Shown here: positions 20,963 through 29,718 of the stretch, piece by piece
Layout: the number at the start of each line of letters is the position of its first letter
Position numbering within the stretch: the first letter of the stretch is position 1
DNA from: a virus
Length of the DNA stretch: 46,023 nucleotides
Virus record (IMG/VR): IMGVR_UViG_3300022745_000051
Location: 1-46,023 of that record
Reading direction: 5' to 3' (one strand)
Notes under the pieces: generated by a model
Seen by the model: the letters and a program-made list of their open reading frames with translations, nothing else
Told to the model about the DNA's origin: nothing
Databases searched by the model: none
Made by a program: the position numbers and the translations under genes

Positions 20963-21589
20963 ATGACTAAAGAAACAGATCCTACTGGTAAGAGCCCTCA
21001 TAGTCCTGGGGCTAAGCTCGATGCAGGTAAGCGACGAGATGGCCTTGTGCTGCTCGCGTTCTCTCGGGCGCTAGCTGAAGTATCCAAGGTTGGTACTTAC
21101 GGCGCCACTAAGTACACAGATAATGGCTGGACCGAAGTACCTAATGGTGTCAACAGGTACACGGACGCTATGCTCAGGCATATGATCGCCGAGGGTTCGG
21201 GAGAACATTCGGACAAAGATACCGGTCTGCTCCACGCCGCCCATGCCGCCTGGAATGCGCTGGCCCGGCTGGACCTGATGATCCGGGAGTCTGAGAAGGC
21301 CCCGGCAAGGCCCCTGGCGGCCCCGGCAAGCGCCGATCATTACGTCTGTGTAGGTAGGGGAGGGGTCTGGATTAAAAACACAGGGAAGGCCCCGGCTGGG
21401 GTGGACCCCGAGGCGCAAGTGGATGTAATTTTTTGCAACAACTCCTCGACCGTTTCTAGGAGGGCTAAAGAGGTTCCTTGGGAAATTGTTGACGGCCCCA
21501 TAGGGGTTAACTACTGGCGCCTAACCAATACGGAAGCATCCTTAGGTTTCTATAAGGCAGCAACAGATTATCTAGGGAATTCCGCATGA
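20963..21589 (+). CDS. dATP/dGTP diphosphohydrolase N-terminal-like protein with extra C-terminal region
   Basis: Residues 15-105 (PGAKLDAGKRRDGLVLLAFS, VSKVGTYGATKYTDNGWTEV, RYTDAMLRHMIAEGSGEHSD, LLHAAHAAWNALARLDLM) match the domain found at the N-terminus of phage dATP/dGTP diphosphohydrolases, an all-alpha nucleotide-pyrophosphatase-like fold. Residues 106-155 are a GC-rich Ala/Pro segment followed by an unrecognised C-terminal domain. It lies beside dUTPase, so a role in adjusting dNTP pools is likely. No PurZ-like gene is present, so there is no sign of 2-aminoadenine DNA. The 5' leader has a hairpin over the ribosome binding site. Confidence 0.7.
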   Translation: MTKETDPTGKSPHSPGAKLDAGKRRDGLVLLAFSRALAEVSKVGTYGATKYTDNGWTEVPNGVNRYTDAMLRHMIAEGSGEHSDKDTGLLHAAHAAWNALARLDLMIRESEKAPARPLAAPASADHYVCVGRGGVWIKNTGKAPAGVDPEAQVDVIFCNNSSTVSRRAKEVPWEIVDGPIGVNYWRLTNTEASLGFYKAATDYLGNSA

Positions 21590-21846
21590 TTCACCATAAC
21601 GCTAGTCGCTTAGGCTTAGCCGTATACTCTAAGCTTATCGGAAAGACTCCCGAAGATTTCGACGAGGCGGTGCAGGTTGCTATCCAGCAGGTGTTCCCCT
21701 TGACTCCCGATGAGCACAAGGCAGACCTATACGCACACCTAGTCGAGTCCCTATTAGCCACAGGCAAGTTTGATCTGTGCGCTGCTGATTGCATCGTTCA
21801 CTCTAGTCGAGCACTTAACACATCACCAGTATGGCTGCATCAATGA
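21586..21846 (+). CDS. Small protein before dUTPase, 86 residues
   Basis: ATGA-coupled on both sides. A helical, slightly acidic protein (VYSKLIGKTPEDFDEAVQVA, EHKADLYAHLVESLLATGKF) with two cysteines near the C-terminus (CAADC). No family recognised. Its place in the nucleotide-metabolism run suggests an accessory part there, but nothing in the sequence shows it. Confidence 0.65.
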   Translation: MIHHNASRLGLAVYSKLIGKTPEDFDEAVQVAIQQVFPLTPDEHKADLYAHLVESLLATGKFDLCAADCIVHSSRALNTSPVWLHQ

Positions 21847-22283
21847 AAGTAAAGCTCCTGTACCAGGACTCTAAGCTTCCTGTGTACGCTACACCAGGGT
21901 CCGCATGCTTTGATCTACATGCACACGTCAGTGTTCCTATTCCCTTTAATGCCGGGAGTCAATGGATCATTGGCACTGGGTTGTCTGTAGAAGTTCCCGA
22001 GGGATACGTGCTTCTTCTCTTCAGCCGCAGCGGCCACGCAGCTAAGCACGGCATGCGCCTAGGGAACTGTGTAGGGGTTATAGATAGCGACTACCGAGGG
22101 GAGGTATCTATCATCCTCACAATGGACGATAACCTGGGGCTTGACAACGTCGTCGAGATACGCCCAGGGGACCGCATTGCACAAGGTATGCTGGTACCTA
22201 TCCCCAAGGTATCGTTCACTATCGTCGATGAAGTTAGCCCTACCACGCGGGGTGCTGGTGGATTCGGCAGCACCGGAGGTTAA
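21843..22283 (+). CDS. dut: dUTPase (dUTP diphosphatase)
   Basis: A 146-residue trimeric-type dUTPase, hydrolysing dUTP to dUMP. All five motifs are present: GSACFDLHA, FSRSGHA, GVIDSDYRGEV (catalytic Asp), PGDRIAQ, and the C-terminal phosphate-binding arm TRGAGGFGSTGG. I choose ATG 21843, in an ATGA overlap as elsewhere in this genome; ATG 21831 is in frame but has no ribosome binding site. The product feeds thymidylate synthase and keeps uracil out of phage DNA. Confidence 0.95.
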   Translation: MKVKLLYQDSKLPVYATPGSACFDLHAHVSVPIPFNAGSQWIIGTGLSVEVPEGYVLLLFSRSGHAAKHGMRLGNCVGVIDSDYRGEVSIILTMDDNLGLDNVVEIRPGDRIAQGMLVPIPKVSFTIVDEVSPTTRGAGGFGSTGG

Positions 22284-22284
22284 T

Positions 22285-23193
22285 ATGGCAGAGAAACTTA
22301 ATTACCTCAAGGCCGTAGAGTTCGACAAGTTGTCGGCAAGCTTTCGTAAGCGGTATCCTGATATCTCTTACCTTGCTGAAGAGAACCAAGAAGGTCTTCG
22401 CTGGTTATGGCAACCGAAGTATGACGGCTGTTATGTGCGAGTTAATCTGCGAACAGGTAAAGCTTTTAGCCGAACGGGTGAGGCTGTTCCACATCTTAGC
22501 TTGACGGCCACTGAGCTATCCTACTTATACCGCTTTACGGATTACAAGTGGTTGATCGGGGAAGCATGGAGCGCGTCTATGCAATTCCCTGAGATATCGG
22601 GTATCTTCCGTACCAAGGACGTAGGCAAGGTGCCTATTGACAAGCGCCTATTCATCGCTGCTCATGATCTGCTGATGGATGACGAAGATCCCAGGCCCTA
22701 TGAGTACCGTCTGAAGAGCTTGTCTCGTACACTCGACGACTTCCAGCCGCTGTATGTTATCTGTCCGACGTACCCGCAGTACCTGCGTCTTGGCACCAAC
22801 TACAAGTCTCTCGCAGCAGAGTATGTATCACGCGGCCATTACGACGGCCTAGTAATTAAGGATGGCACTGCTCCTTATACTTGCGGCTTGGCTAAGGAAG
22901 GGCAGATCATCAAGGTTAAACCCTCTTTCTCACTGGATCTACGTGTCGCAACAATCATCACAGAGTTCGGGGAAAAGACCGGGCGTAAAGTCTACACTCT
23001 CCAGATTAGGCACGAGGGTAAGGGCCGCGGGCATAGCTTTGTCGGTTCTGGTATGCCTCATATACTCCCTCCTGATCTTACTGTGGGATGTATCGTCGAG
23101 GTAGAGTTCATGGGCTGGACTGAGGATGGTCACCTTCGAGAGCCGCGATTCAAAGGCGTTCGACACGATAAGGTAGAGGCAGACTACGAATGA
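22285..23193 (+). CDS. ATP-dependent DNA ligase
   Basis: A 302-residue ligase of the T7 gp1.3 type. The adenylation motif is at KYDG (Lys45). ELIGEAW-like motif III is represented by LIGEAWS, YDGLVIKDG is motif IV, and IIKVKPS is motif V. An OB-fold of about 80 residues follows. Start ATG 22285 has GGAGG six bases upstream. It joins Okazaki fragments and nicks. ATGA-coupled to the RNA polymerase gene, an arrangement typical of phiKMV-like phages. Confidence 0.93.
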   Translation: MAEKLNYLKAVEFDKLSASFRKRYPDISYLAEENQEGLRWLWQPKYDGCYVRVNLRTGKAFSRTGEAVPHLSLTATELSYLYRFTDYKWLIGEAWSASMQFPEISGIFRTKDVGKVPIDKRLFIAAHDLLMDDEDPRPYEYRLKSLSRTLDDFQPLYVICPTYPQYLRLGTNYKSLAAEYVSRGHYDGLVIKDGTAPYTCGLAKEGQIIKVKPSFSLDLRVATIITEFGEKTGRKVYTLQIRHEGKGRGHSFVGSGMPHILPPDLTVGCIVEVEFMGWTEDGHLREPRFKGVRHDKVEADYE

Positions 23194-25658
23194 AACAACT
23201 TACCCAGGTAGAAGTCGAAGAGCAGATGTATTACGGCGGCATCAAGCGGGCAACCGCTATGATGGACTCTGCTGAGAAAGCAGGAAGGGCATCTACCATG
23301 CCTTATGCCGCAAGCATCATGCGACAGTTTGTTATCCCCCTGGCCCTAGCGATCACTGAGGATATCGATTACAGCCTGACTCGTCCTGGGCGAAGGAATG
23401 CACACGTTACGCTGCTGGAAACTCTGGACGCACAGGCAGTAGCCCTGCTGTCGGTGAGGGCTATCCTTAATACCTGCCTAACAGATCAGGCTGATAGCCG
23501 AGCAGTAGCCACCGCTGTTGGCCGGACTATCCACGGCGAACTTGTTCTCTCTCAGGTAGAGGCCCATAACCCCGAGCTTTATCATACCCTGGTATCTAGC
23601 CTAGCTCGTCGCCTCAGCAAGGATGAGCGGCACCGCGTTACCTTAATGAAGTTGCAAGCTGCTAAGGCAGGCATCAAGATTGTCGAGTGGCCAGTAGGTG
23701 CGCGAGACATTGTTGGCCTGTATGTTATCAGCTTGCTTGAGACTGCGGGTATGGTGTGGCTCGATGCACCAGCTAACAACACTGCTGTGGCTGGGGCCGC
23801 ATCAGGCTACCGACGCAGGCAGAAGCGAATGATGGGCCTTACCCCGGAAGTGCTTGATCTAATCGACACTATAAAGGATCACGTAGCTTTGTCTGCGCCG
23901 ATCTTTGGGCCGTGCGTTGAGCCTCCCAAGGACTGGATTGATAACTTCGAGGGCGGATTCCATACTGAGAAGCTTCGTAATGCTGGGCGTACTCGCGGCT
24001 TCGTTATTGCGCACGGTTCCTCACGTCATCTGTACCGGCAACATGCATCGCCTATCGTATGGGATGCAGCTAATACCCTTCAGCGCACTGCATGGCGGGT
24101 CAATAAGCCGCTGCTGAGTGTGGTGCGAGAAATCGCCACTACCCGTGAGTGGGGTGAAATTGTGGCTAACGCCCGTCCTCCTAAGCCTGAGCGACCGGCA
24201 TGGCTGGTTGACGGCGGGAAGGCAGACAACATCCCCGAAGACCAGCAGGAAGAGTTCCGTAATTGGAAGCATGCTGTGCGGGACTGGCATACAGCAACGC
24301 GACTTAGCGGTGTGAAGTTCGGGCGATTCAAGGTGGCTATGCAGTCTGCCACTATGTTTGAGGATTACCCTAACCTGTACTTCGTCTATCAAGCAGACAG
24401 TCGAGGTAGGCTGTATCCCTTGACCTATGGCATGAGCCCACAAGGTAGCGACCTTAGTAAGGCCCTTCTCCACTTCGCCAAAGGTGAGCCGCTTGAGTCC
24501 CCGGATGCTATTCGTTGGTTCATGGTTCATGGTGCGAACAAGTACGGCTTCGACAAAGCGCCTATGGAAGAGCGTCGGTCCTGGGTGGCGGATCATCATG
24601 ATGCTATCATGGCCGCAGCAGAGAACCCTCTCGATGTTCGCTGGTGGGAAGAAGCCGATGCGCCTTTGCAGTTCCTTGCATGGTGCCTAGAGTATCGGGA
24701 CTGGCAGAACTCAAGTGGTGTCTTCATGAGCCACCTGCCCATCAGTATGGATGGTAGCTGCAACGGACTGCAACACCTGAGTGCACTTCTTCGTGACGAG
24801 ATTGGTGGCGCTGCTACTAACCTTACGCCATCGGAGAAGATGAGTGACATCTATAGCCTTGTTGCTCAGGCTGCTGAGAAGCGGTTACGTGCTGACACCC
24901 CGCAGGATGAGGAAGTAGATCGCTTGCGCCTCAAGTGGCTACAGCATGGAATCAAGCGTAAGGTAGTCAAGCGATCTGTGATGACCACTCCTTACGGTGT
25001 AACTCGCATGTCTGCTACGGACTATATCGTAGAGGACTATCTTCGCCGAGAGCCTACTCCGTTCTTGCCGAAGGAATACCGCAAGGCTGCTATGGTTCTC
25101 ATGGCATATGTATGGCCTGCTATCGGAGACATCGTAGTCAAGGGACGCTTAGCTATGGCTTGGCTAAAGCAGAGTAGTAAGGCTATCCTCCAGCACGCTA
25201 GGCTGGAAGATCCGGTCATCCAATGGGTGACACCGTCAGGCTTCCTAGCTACACAGACCTATACGGAAATCGAAGAGATTCGGGTTAAGACACGGCTCAT
25301 TGGTAGCGTCAAGATTCGAGTAGTCTCTGAGACAGAGGATGCTGACAAGAGTAAGCACGCTAGTGGTATGGCACCGAATTTCATTCATAGCCTTGATGCT
25401 GCGCATCTGCACTTAGTCTGTGCGAAGATGAAAGAGCTAGGTGTAGACTCCCTGGCTATGGTTCATGATGACTACGGTACACATGCTGCGCATGCAGAGA
25501 CGCTGGCTAAAGCGACTAGAGCTACGTTCGTAGAGCTGTACTCTAAACACGATCCACTCAAAGAGTTAGCAACCTTGTACCAAGGTCTTCCTCCTATTCC
25601 GCCTAAGGGTTCGCTAGATATAACCGAGGTATTAAAGAGTGAGTTCTTCTTCTGTTAA
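23190..25658 (+). CDS. Single-subunit phage RNA polymerase
   Basis: An 822-residue T7-type polymerase, the hallmark of Autographiviridae. Catalytic residues align: Asp521 in MDGSCNGLQH (T7 Asp537), Lys594 and Tyr602 in RSVMTTPYG (T7 Lys631/Tyr639), and Asp760 in MVHDDYG (T7 Asp812); ADSRGRLYP is the conserved DxxGR motif. The N-terminal region that opens promoters is less conserved. It should transcribe the genes downstream from CCGATTGTGC-type promoters. Its location late in the early half, next to the structural genes, means late transcription starts late, as in phiKMV, and early genes depend on host polymerase for longer. Confidence 0.97.
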   Translation: MKQLTQVEVEEQMYYGGIKRATAMMDSAEKAGRASTMPYAASIMRQFVIPLALAITEDIDYSLTRPGRRNAHVTLLETLDAQAVALLSVRAILNTCLTDQADSRAVATAVGRTIHGELVLSQVEAHNPELYHTLVSSLARRLSKDERHRVTLMKLQAAKAGIKIVEWPVGARDIVGLYVISLLETAGMVWLDAPANNTAVAGAASGYRRRQKRMMGLTPEVLDLIDTIKDHVALSAPIFGPCVEPPKDWIDNFEGGFHTEKLRNAGRTRGFVIAHGSSRHLYRQHASPIVWDAANTLQRTAWRVNKPLLSVVREIATTREWGEIVANARPPKPERPAWLVDGGKADNIPEDQQEEFRNWKHAVRDWHTATRLSGVKFGRFKVAMQSATMFEDYPNLYFVYQADSRGRLYPLTYGMSPQGSDLSKALLHFAKGEPLESPDAIRWFMVHGANKYGFDKAPMEERRSWVADHHDAIMAAAENPLDVRWWEEADAPLQFLAWCLEYRDWQNSSGVFMSHLPISMDGSCNGLQHLSALLRDEIGGAATNLTPSEKMSDIYSLVAQAAEKRLRADTPQDEEVDRLRLKWLQHGIKRKVVKRSVMTTPYGVTRMSATDYIVEDYLRREPTPFLPKEYRKAAMVLMAYVWPAIGDIVVKGRLAMAWLKQSSKAILQHARLEDPVIQWVTPSGFLATQTYTEIEEIRVKTRLIGSVKIRVVSETEDADKSKHASGMAPNFIHSLDAAHLHLVCAKMKELGVDSLAMVHDDYGTHAAHAETLAKATRATFVELYSKHDPLKELATLYQGLPPIPPKGSLDITEVLKSEFFFC

Positions 25659-25854
25659 TAAAGTGCCCGATTGTGCTAAGACTATAGAGATTACGGAAGT
25701 CGTGAGACTTACACCGCAGATCTATAGAGTTCTGGAAGAACGAGTCTCCGTGACGGCAGTCACCAGCGGTACTACAGAGCTACAAGCAGCGTGGATGCTG
25801 GGAGTTCAGCATGTACTAAAGATGCTCCGAGAGGGGTACGTACTTAAGGAGTAG
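25639..25854 (+). CDS. Small conserved-type protein at the start of the late region
   Basis: The frame opens at GTG 25639 inside the end of the polymerase gene and gives 71 residues, but a promoter-like motif lies within its first codons (25667-25677), so transcripts from it would use a later start, for example GTG 25702. The part after that (RLTPQIYRVLEERVSVTAVT, then TTELQAAWMLGVQHVLKMLREGYV) looks like a genuine small domain. A similar short gene lies at this place in phiKMV-like genomes, to my recollection. Function unknown. Confidence 0.55.
   Translation: MSSSSVNKVPDCAKTIEITEVVRLTPQIYRVLEERVSVTAVTSGTTELQAAWMLGVQHVLKMLREGYVLKE
25667..25677 (+). promoter_or_regulatory. Candidate phage RNA polymerase promoter core (copy 4, late region start)
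   Basis: CCGATTGTGCT directly after the polymerase stop, with TTAATAAAGTGC upstream and CTATAGAG downstream. The position is where a late promoter is expected. Confidence 0.6.
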
Positions 25855-25857
25855 AGA

Positions 25858-26292
25858 ATGTTTGGAATAAAGAACATCTTCCAGCAGAGCAATCCTGTAG
25901 CGATGATTAGAGATCCTCTTAAATCATTCCGTACAGTAGATCCGCTGGTAGCAGCCGCTAGAGATAGGGGTGAGGTAATCACTCAAGCATGGATGTCACT
26001 GACCGGTAAGGATAAAGAGCTGGCCCTAGCGAAGCAGACTGCTGATGAGCAAGCTCGTCTGATGACGCAGGCTTCTGAACAGCAACTAGCAGCCGCTAAT
26101 GCAGCCGCCCTATCTGCGGCTGCTCAGCAACAGCAGCAAGCTCTACTGGATCAAGCTGCTAAGAATGCGGCTGATGCAGGAGGTCAACAGGTAACTGATC
26201 CTACCGTACAAGTATCCGCTGGCGCCCGTAGGCGCAAACCGAACTCTAACAAGTTCACTCCTTCTACCGCTACTCCTACTTATCTGGTATGA
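25858..26292 (+). CDS. Putative virion/assembly protein, T7 gp7.3-like position
   Basis: A 144-residue protein with AAGGAG seven bases before ATG 25858. The N-terminus (MFGIKNIFQQSNPVAMIRDP) is followed by a long Ala/Gln-rich helix (residues 55-105, with a QQQQQ run) and a basic Ser/Thr-rich tail (ARRRKPNSNKFTPSTATPTY). Directly upstream of the portal, T7 carries gp7.3, a small virion protein needed for tail assembly that also ends in a basic Ser/Gly tail, so an equivalent role is plausible by position and composition. No sequence homology is claimed. It overlaps the portal start by ATGA. Confidence 0.5.
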   Translation: MFGIKNIFQQSNPVAMIRDPLKSFRTVDPLVAAARDRGEVITQAWMSLTGKDKELALAKQTADEQARLMTQASEQQLAAANAAALSAAAQQQQQALLDQAAKNAADAGGQQVTDPTVQVSAGARRRKPNSNKFTPSTATPTYLV

Positions 26293-27827
26293 GCAATAGA
26301 CCTAAGACAGGTGAAGAGCACTGGAGGGCGCTGGGTACTACGCACGATCAGTTCCTCCGGCGAGCAGAGACGCTTGCTGACCTAACCCTTCCTCATCTTG
26401 TGAGGGATCAAGGTCAGCCTAGCGAACAGAATGAAGATGCTACGGACTACATGAGCATTGGCGCAGTAGCCGTTAACTCTCTCGTAGGTCGGATGCTTAC
26501 TGCACTGTTCGGTAAGGCGTTCTTTAAGATTAACCCAAGTCAAGCGGAGATTCAACAGCTTCAGTCAGCCGGTATCCCTGGTGATACGATTGAGCAGATG
26601 GTAGCAGAGGTCGAGCGAGAGTGCATGGCCAGCATGGATAACGGGGACTCCCGTATCCGGCAGACCCTAGTCACTATGCTCCAGCATGATATCGCACTAG
26701 GCCAAGTCTGCCTTGATCTAACCGATCCTGATGACCTGTGCATTGTGCCGATTAGGTGTTGGCGCATTAAGCGCAACCGCAAGGGCACGATGGCTAAGCT
26801 CGTGGTATGTGAGTGCATGCCTGGGACTGAGCTAGAACCGGACGCTCTTGAGGCAGCTAAGGCAGGTGGGCTTAACCTGCGAGACGATGAAGACGAGGTC
26901 AAGCTGTACCGAGTTGTATGCCGTCTCCCTGGTGGCAAGTTCCAGCTAGACCAGTACGTCAATGACATCAAGCTTCCTGATGCTTTCACTACGGTGTTCG
27001 CTAAGGAGTCCGATGTTACTCTGCGTGTAGTTGGTTCGTCTGTGTCTCCGGGCCAGGACTATTGCACAGGCCACGCAGAGATGCATCTTCGTGACTTACT
27101 GGCAGCAAGCGTTCTGGCTAAGTGCGTCACTGAGGGCGCAGTGATTGGATGTGAGGTTCGCTACGCTATCGACAAGAGCAGCGGAACCCGTGCCCAAGAT
27201 TGGAACTCGTCCAAGAACGGTGAAGCAATCGATGGTAGTCCTAGCTCTATTGCCCCAGTCACAGCGAACAATAGCCAAGCAGTTCAGATCGCCTCAGCAC
27301 AGTTGCAAGCAGTGGAAGCACGCATCAACCGAGCCTTCTTGGTTACGTCAGGCGCAGTGCGAGACTCTGAACGGACTACGGCAGAGGAAGTTCGAGCACT
27401 GCTCAGGGAACTGACCGAAGGACTTGGCCCATGGTTCACGGCATTCGGCCCTGATGCTCAGGCACCCCTAGCCCGCTGGCTTATCCGTCGTCGTTGGAAG
27501 TCGTCTAAGGGTATCGACCTGAAGATTACTACCGGCATCGATGCCTTGTCTAGGCAAGGAGAAGCGACGGCCTTGATCGAGGCTATGCAAGACTTGTCAG
27601 TAGCTAATGGCCTGTCTCCGACTATGCAGGCACGTCTCAAGGCCCAGGACTTCGCTAATGCTGTGGGCCGGGGGCGCGGTGTAGACCTAGCTAAATACTT
27701 CCTCAGCGATCAACAAGCTCAGGCCGCAGCCGACCAAGCCCGACAAGGTGAAGTCAACCAAGCTAACGCAATTGCGGCAGGACAAGCCGCAGCTAATTCA
27801 GCACAACAAGGAACCTTAACACAATGA
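26289..27827 (+). CDS. Portal protein (head-tail connector)
   Basis: A 512-residue protein of the T7 gp8 type, forming the dodecameric portal through which DNA is packaged and ejected. Typical segments are the N-terminal WRALGTTHDQFLRRAETLAD, ADLTLPHLV, GAVAVNSLVGRMLTALFG, and near residues 365-390 RTTAEEVRALLRELTEGLGP, which is the clip/wing helix conserved in T7-like portals. The C-terminus is Gln/Ala-rich, corresponding to the barrel. T7 gp8 has 536 residues. Coupled to genes on both sides by ATGA. Confidence 0.93.
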   Translation: MSNRPKTGEEHWRALGTTHDQFLRRAETLADLTLPHLVRDQGQPSEQNEDATDYMSIGAVAVNSLVGRMLTALFGKAFFKINPSQAEIQQLQSAGIPGDTIEQMVAEVERECMASMDNGDSRIRQTLVTMLQHDIALGQVCLDLTDPDDLCIVPIRCWRIKRNRKGTMAKLVVCECMPGTELEPDALEAAKAGGLNLRDDEDEVKLYRVVCRLPGGKFQLDQYVNDIKLPDAFTTVFAKESDVTLRVVGSSVSPGQDYCTGHAEMHLRDLLAASVLAKCVTEGAVIGCEVRYAIDKSSGTRAQDWNSSKNGEAIDGSPSSIAPVTANNSQAVQIASAQLQAVEARINRAFLVTSGAVRDSERTTAEEVRALLRELTEGLGPWFTAFGPDAQAPLARWLIRRRWKSSKGIDLKITTGIDALSRQGEATALIEAMQDLSVANGLSPTMQARLKAQDFANAVGRGRGVDLAKYFLSDQQAQAAADQARQGEVNQANAIAAGQAAANSAQQGTLTQ

Positions 27828-28567
27828 GTGATACGCCTAACCCCGCAGCGTCTCCTTCCCCTGCACCTGCCCCGGTAGCTGCTGCGCCTGTTGCAGCGCC
27901 GCCTATCCAGGCCCCTGCGCCTGTAGCCTTCCAACCTAAGCAAAGCTATGTCTACGATATGACTGGCGATGCAGGTATGGACTTGTTCCTTACCCATGCA
28001 GGTGAGGCTGGCCTTGGTCCAGACCATCCAGCTATGGTTGCTGCTGCAAAAGGAGACTTCTCTGTCGCAATGCCCCTGCTTGGTGGTACTGCTACTGGGA
28101 AGGCAGCAGTCAGCCTAGCTGAAACCTATGTCCGTAATGCTGCCTCTCGTGCGGCGGCTGCTCAAGCTGCTGCCACCGAGGCAATCCACAAGGCTGTCGC
28201 CAAGGAAGGCGTCGATGGCAAGGCCCGCTGGGCTGCCGTTCAAGAGTGGGTCAAGGAGAAGGCTGATCCTGCCGAGAAGGCGAGCATCAATGCGGTGCTT
28301 GCTCAAGGTGGGTATGCAGCCAAGCTCCTTGCCCAGTCCCTGGCCCAGCGATATGACGCCTCTAATCCCCCTCGGGAAGGGAAGCGCGCTGCTGATCCAA
28401 GCCTGGGTGGAGGTCCTGCCCCGGTTACTGACAACGTGCTCAGCGCCGAGCAATACAAGAACGAGCTTAATCGCCTGCACCGTCAGTATCCTGGCCGTAA
28501 CACTGAAGAGCTTCCGGGTTACCGGGAACTCTCCAAGCGTTACATGGCAGGTAGGCTTAGGCGCTGA
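27824..28567 (+). CDS. Capsid scaffolding/assembly protein
   Basis: A 247-residue protein with a Pro/Ala-rich N-terminus (residues 1-40, repeats of APA/PVAA) and a central helical part, ending in a charged motif (YKNELNRLHRQYPGRNTEEL, then RELSKRYMAGRLRR). The basic C-terminal helix is how gp9-type scaffolds bind the major capsid protein. Shorter than T7 gp9 (307). It is located between portal and capsid genes as expected, and followed by a promoter-hairpin element. Confidence 0.85.
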   Translation: MSDTPNPAASPSPAPAPVAAAPVAAPPIQAPAPVAFQPKQSYVYDMTGDAGMDLFLTHAGEAGLGPDHPAMVAAAKGDFSVAMPLLGGTATGKAAVSLAETYVRNAASRAAAAQAAATEAIHKAVAKEGVDGKARWAAVQEWVKEKADPAEKASINAVLAQGGYAAKLLAQSLAQRYDASNPPREGKRAADPSLGGGPAPVTDNVLSAEQYKNELNRLHRQYPGRNTEELPGYRELSKRYMAGRLRR

Positions 28568-28574
28568 ACGTAAG

Positions 28575-28606
28575 AGCCCCGATTGTGCAAGAGTTTTATC
28601 GGGGCT
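28575..28606 (+). other. Hairpin overlapping the capsid promoter
   Basis: AGCCCCGAT (28575-28583) and ATCGGGGCT (28598-28606) form a perfect 9-bp stem with a 14-base loop, which contains most of the promoter motif. Transcripts reading through from upstream would fold it, giving an RNase III-type processing site or partial terminator. Confidence 0.65.
28579..28589 (+). promoter_or_regulatory. Candidate phage RNA polymerase promoter core (copy 5, capsid)
   Basis: CCGATTGTGCA in the 92-base gap before the major capsid gene, the position of the strong phi10 promoter in T7. Downstream, GCCC-ATGT-GGGC (28627-28638) forms a small hairpin just ahead of the AAGGAGAG Shine-Dalgarno. Confidence 0.65.
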
Positions 28607-28659
28607 TGCGTCCGATGACTAAACCCGCCCATGTGGGCACAACATAAGGAGAGCCACAC

Positions 28660-29652
28660 ATGGCACTTGATGATACCTTCACCGTAGACTACGGCGGCCA
28701 AGAAGGCACTAGCGGTGCAGTTGATGCACTGCACATTGAACAGTATGGTGGCGAGGTCGAACTGACCATTGCTCGCCGGTCTGTCCTTGAGAATTTCTTC
28801 CCTACCCGCCCTCTGCGCGGCTCCAGCGTTGCCATTAAGAAGGCAGTTGGTTCGAGCACGCTCCAGAAGGTTACCCCTGGTGCGCGTAACGATGGTACGA
28901 AGCATGCTAAGGGCAAGAACAGCGTCGATGTTGACACTGTCATCCTGGCTCGGGCAATCGTTCCTATCCTCAGCGAGTTCCAGACGGACTTCAACCATCG
29001 CATGGCCCTAGGTCAAGAGCACGGCAAGACTATTGCCAAGTTCCATGACAAGACGCTGTTCACGGTTGGCATCCGCGCTGCTCTGGCTACTAGCACGTTC
29101 TACTCGGGCTCGCCCACTGGCTTCAGTGGTGGCTCGCAAGTGACGCTTGCTGGTTCGACGGACTACCAAGACCCTGCCCTTCTGTACCAGGCTATCGTTG
29201 ACCTTCTGGTTAAGATGGAGAAGAAGGACGTGGACCCGGTGGCTGATGGCGTTGTCATTAGCGTGCGACCGGATGAGTTCGCTGTTCTCGAACAGTCGGA
29301 GTTCATCATCAATAAGGAGTACATCACCAGCGACGGTAATCGTCTGCAAGGTGCTTCGCTCCTGAAGGCTCGCGGTGTTCCGGTTGTCTCCAGCAACAAC
29401 TTCCCGGCGCTTACCAACATCACTACTGGTGTTGATGTGGTGGACCTGTACGGCTCGACTTATGAGGTCGATGCTTCTAAGGTCATCGTCACCGCCTTTG
29501 CGCCCAAGGCTGTGCTCGCTGCGGAAACCATTCCGCTGACGCACAAGGTGTGGTGGTCGGATGACTACCTGCAATGGTGCATCGACTCCTACTTTGCCAA
29601 CGGCGCAGCGCCGGACCGTGCTGAGTGGGCTGGTGCTATCCTTCTCCCGTAA
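28660..29652 (+). CDS. Major capsid protein
   Basis: A 330-residue HK97-fold capsid protein (T7 gp10A is 345). The N-terminal ALDDTFTVDYGGQ, the E-loop region around FFPTRPLRGSSVAIKKAVGS, the spine-helix segment ILSEFQTDFNHRMALGQEHG, and the C-terminal ETIPLTHKVWWSDDYLQWCI fit the T7-like pattern. Codon choice is biased to C-ending codons and the Shine-Dalgarno AAGGAGAG is strong, both as expected for the most abundant protein. It has its own promoter and its own terminator. No gp10B-like frameshift extension is visible. Confidence 0.93.
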   Translation: MALDDTFTVDYGGQEGTSGAVDALHIEQYGGEVELTIARRSVLENFFPTRPLRGSSVAIKKAVGSSTLQKVTPGARNDGTKHAKGKNSVDVDTVILARAIVPILSEFQTDFNHRMALGQEHGKTIAKFHDKTLFTVGIRAALATSTFYSGSPTGFSGGSQVTLAGSTDYQDPALLYQAIVDLLVKMEKKDVDPVADGVVISVRPDEFAVLEQSEFIINKEYITSDGNRLQGASLLKARGVPVVSSNNFPALTNITTGVDVVDLYGSTYEVDASKVIVTAFAPKAVLAAETIPLTHKVWWSDDYLQWCIDSYFANGAAPDRAEWAGAILLP

Positions 29653-29718
29653 TTGCGGGGCTGCGGGGCTTAGGCCCTGCGATCGTCTGGTCCACGTCAC
29701 GGACCGCCTATTTCCTAT

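Noticed and set aside
20963-21589. Evidence for 2-aminoadenine (Z) DNA from the dNTP-hydrolase-like gene
   Set aside because: No PurZ-like adenylosuccinate synthetase is present and the DNA polymerase looks like an ordinary T7-type enzyme.
25680-25692. T7-like promoter (ACTATAGAGA) after the RNA polymerase gene
   Set aside because: It resembles only the 3' part of the T7 consensus, occurs once, and is not shared by the other candidate promoter sites.
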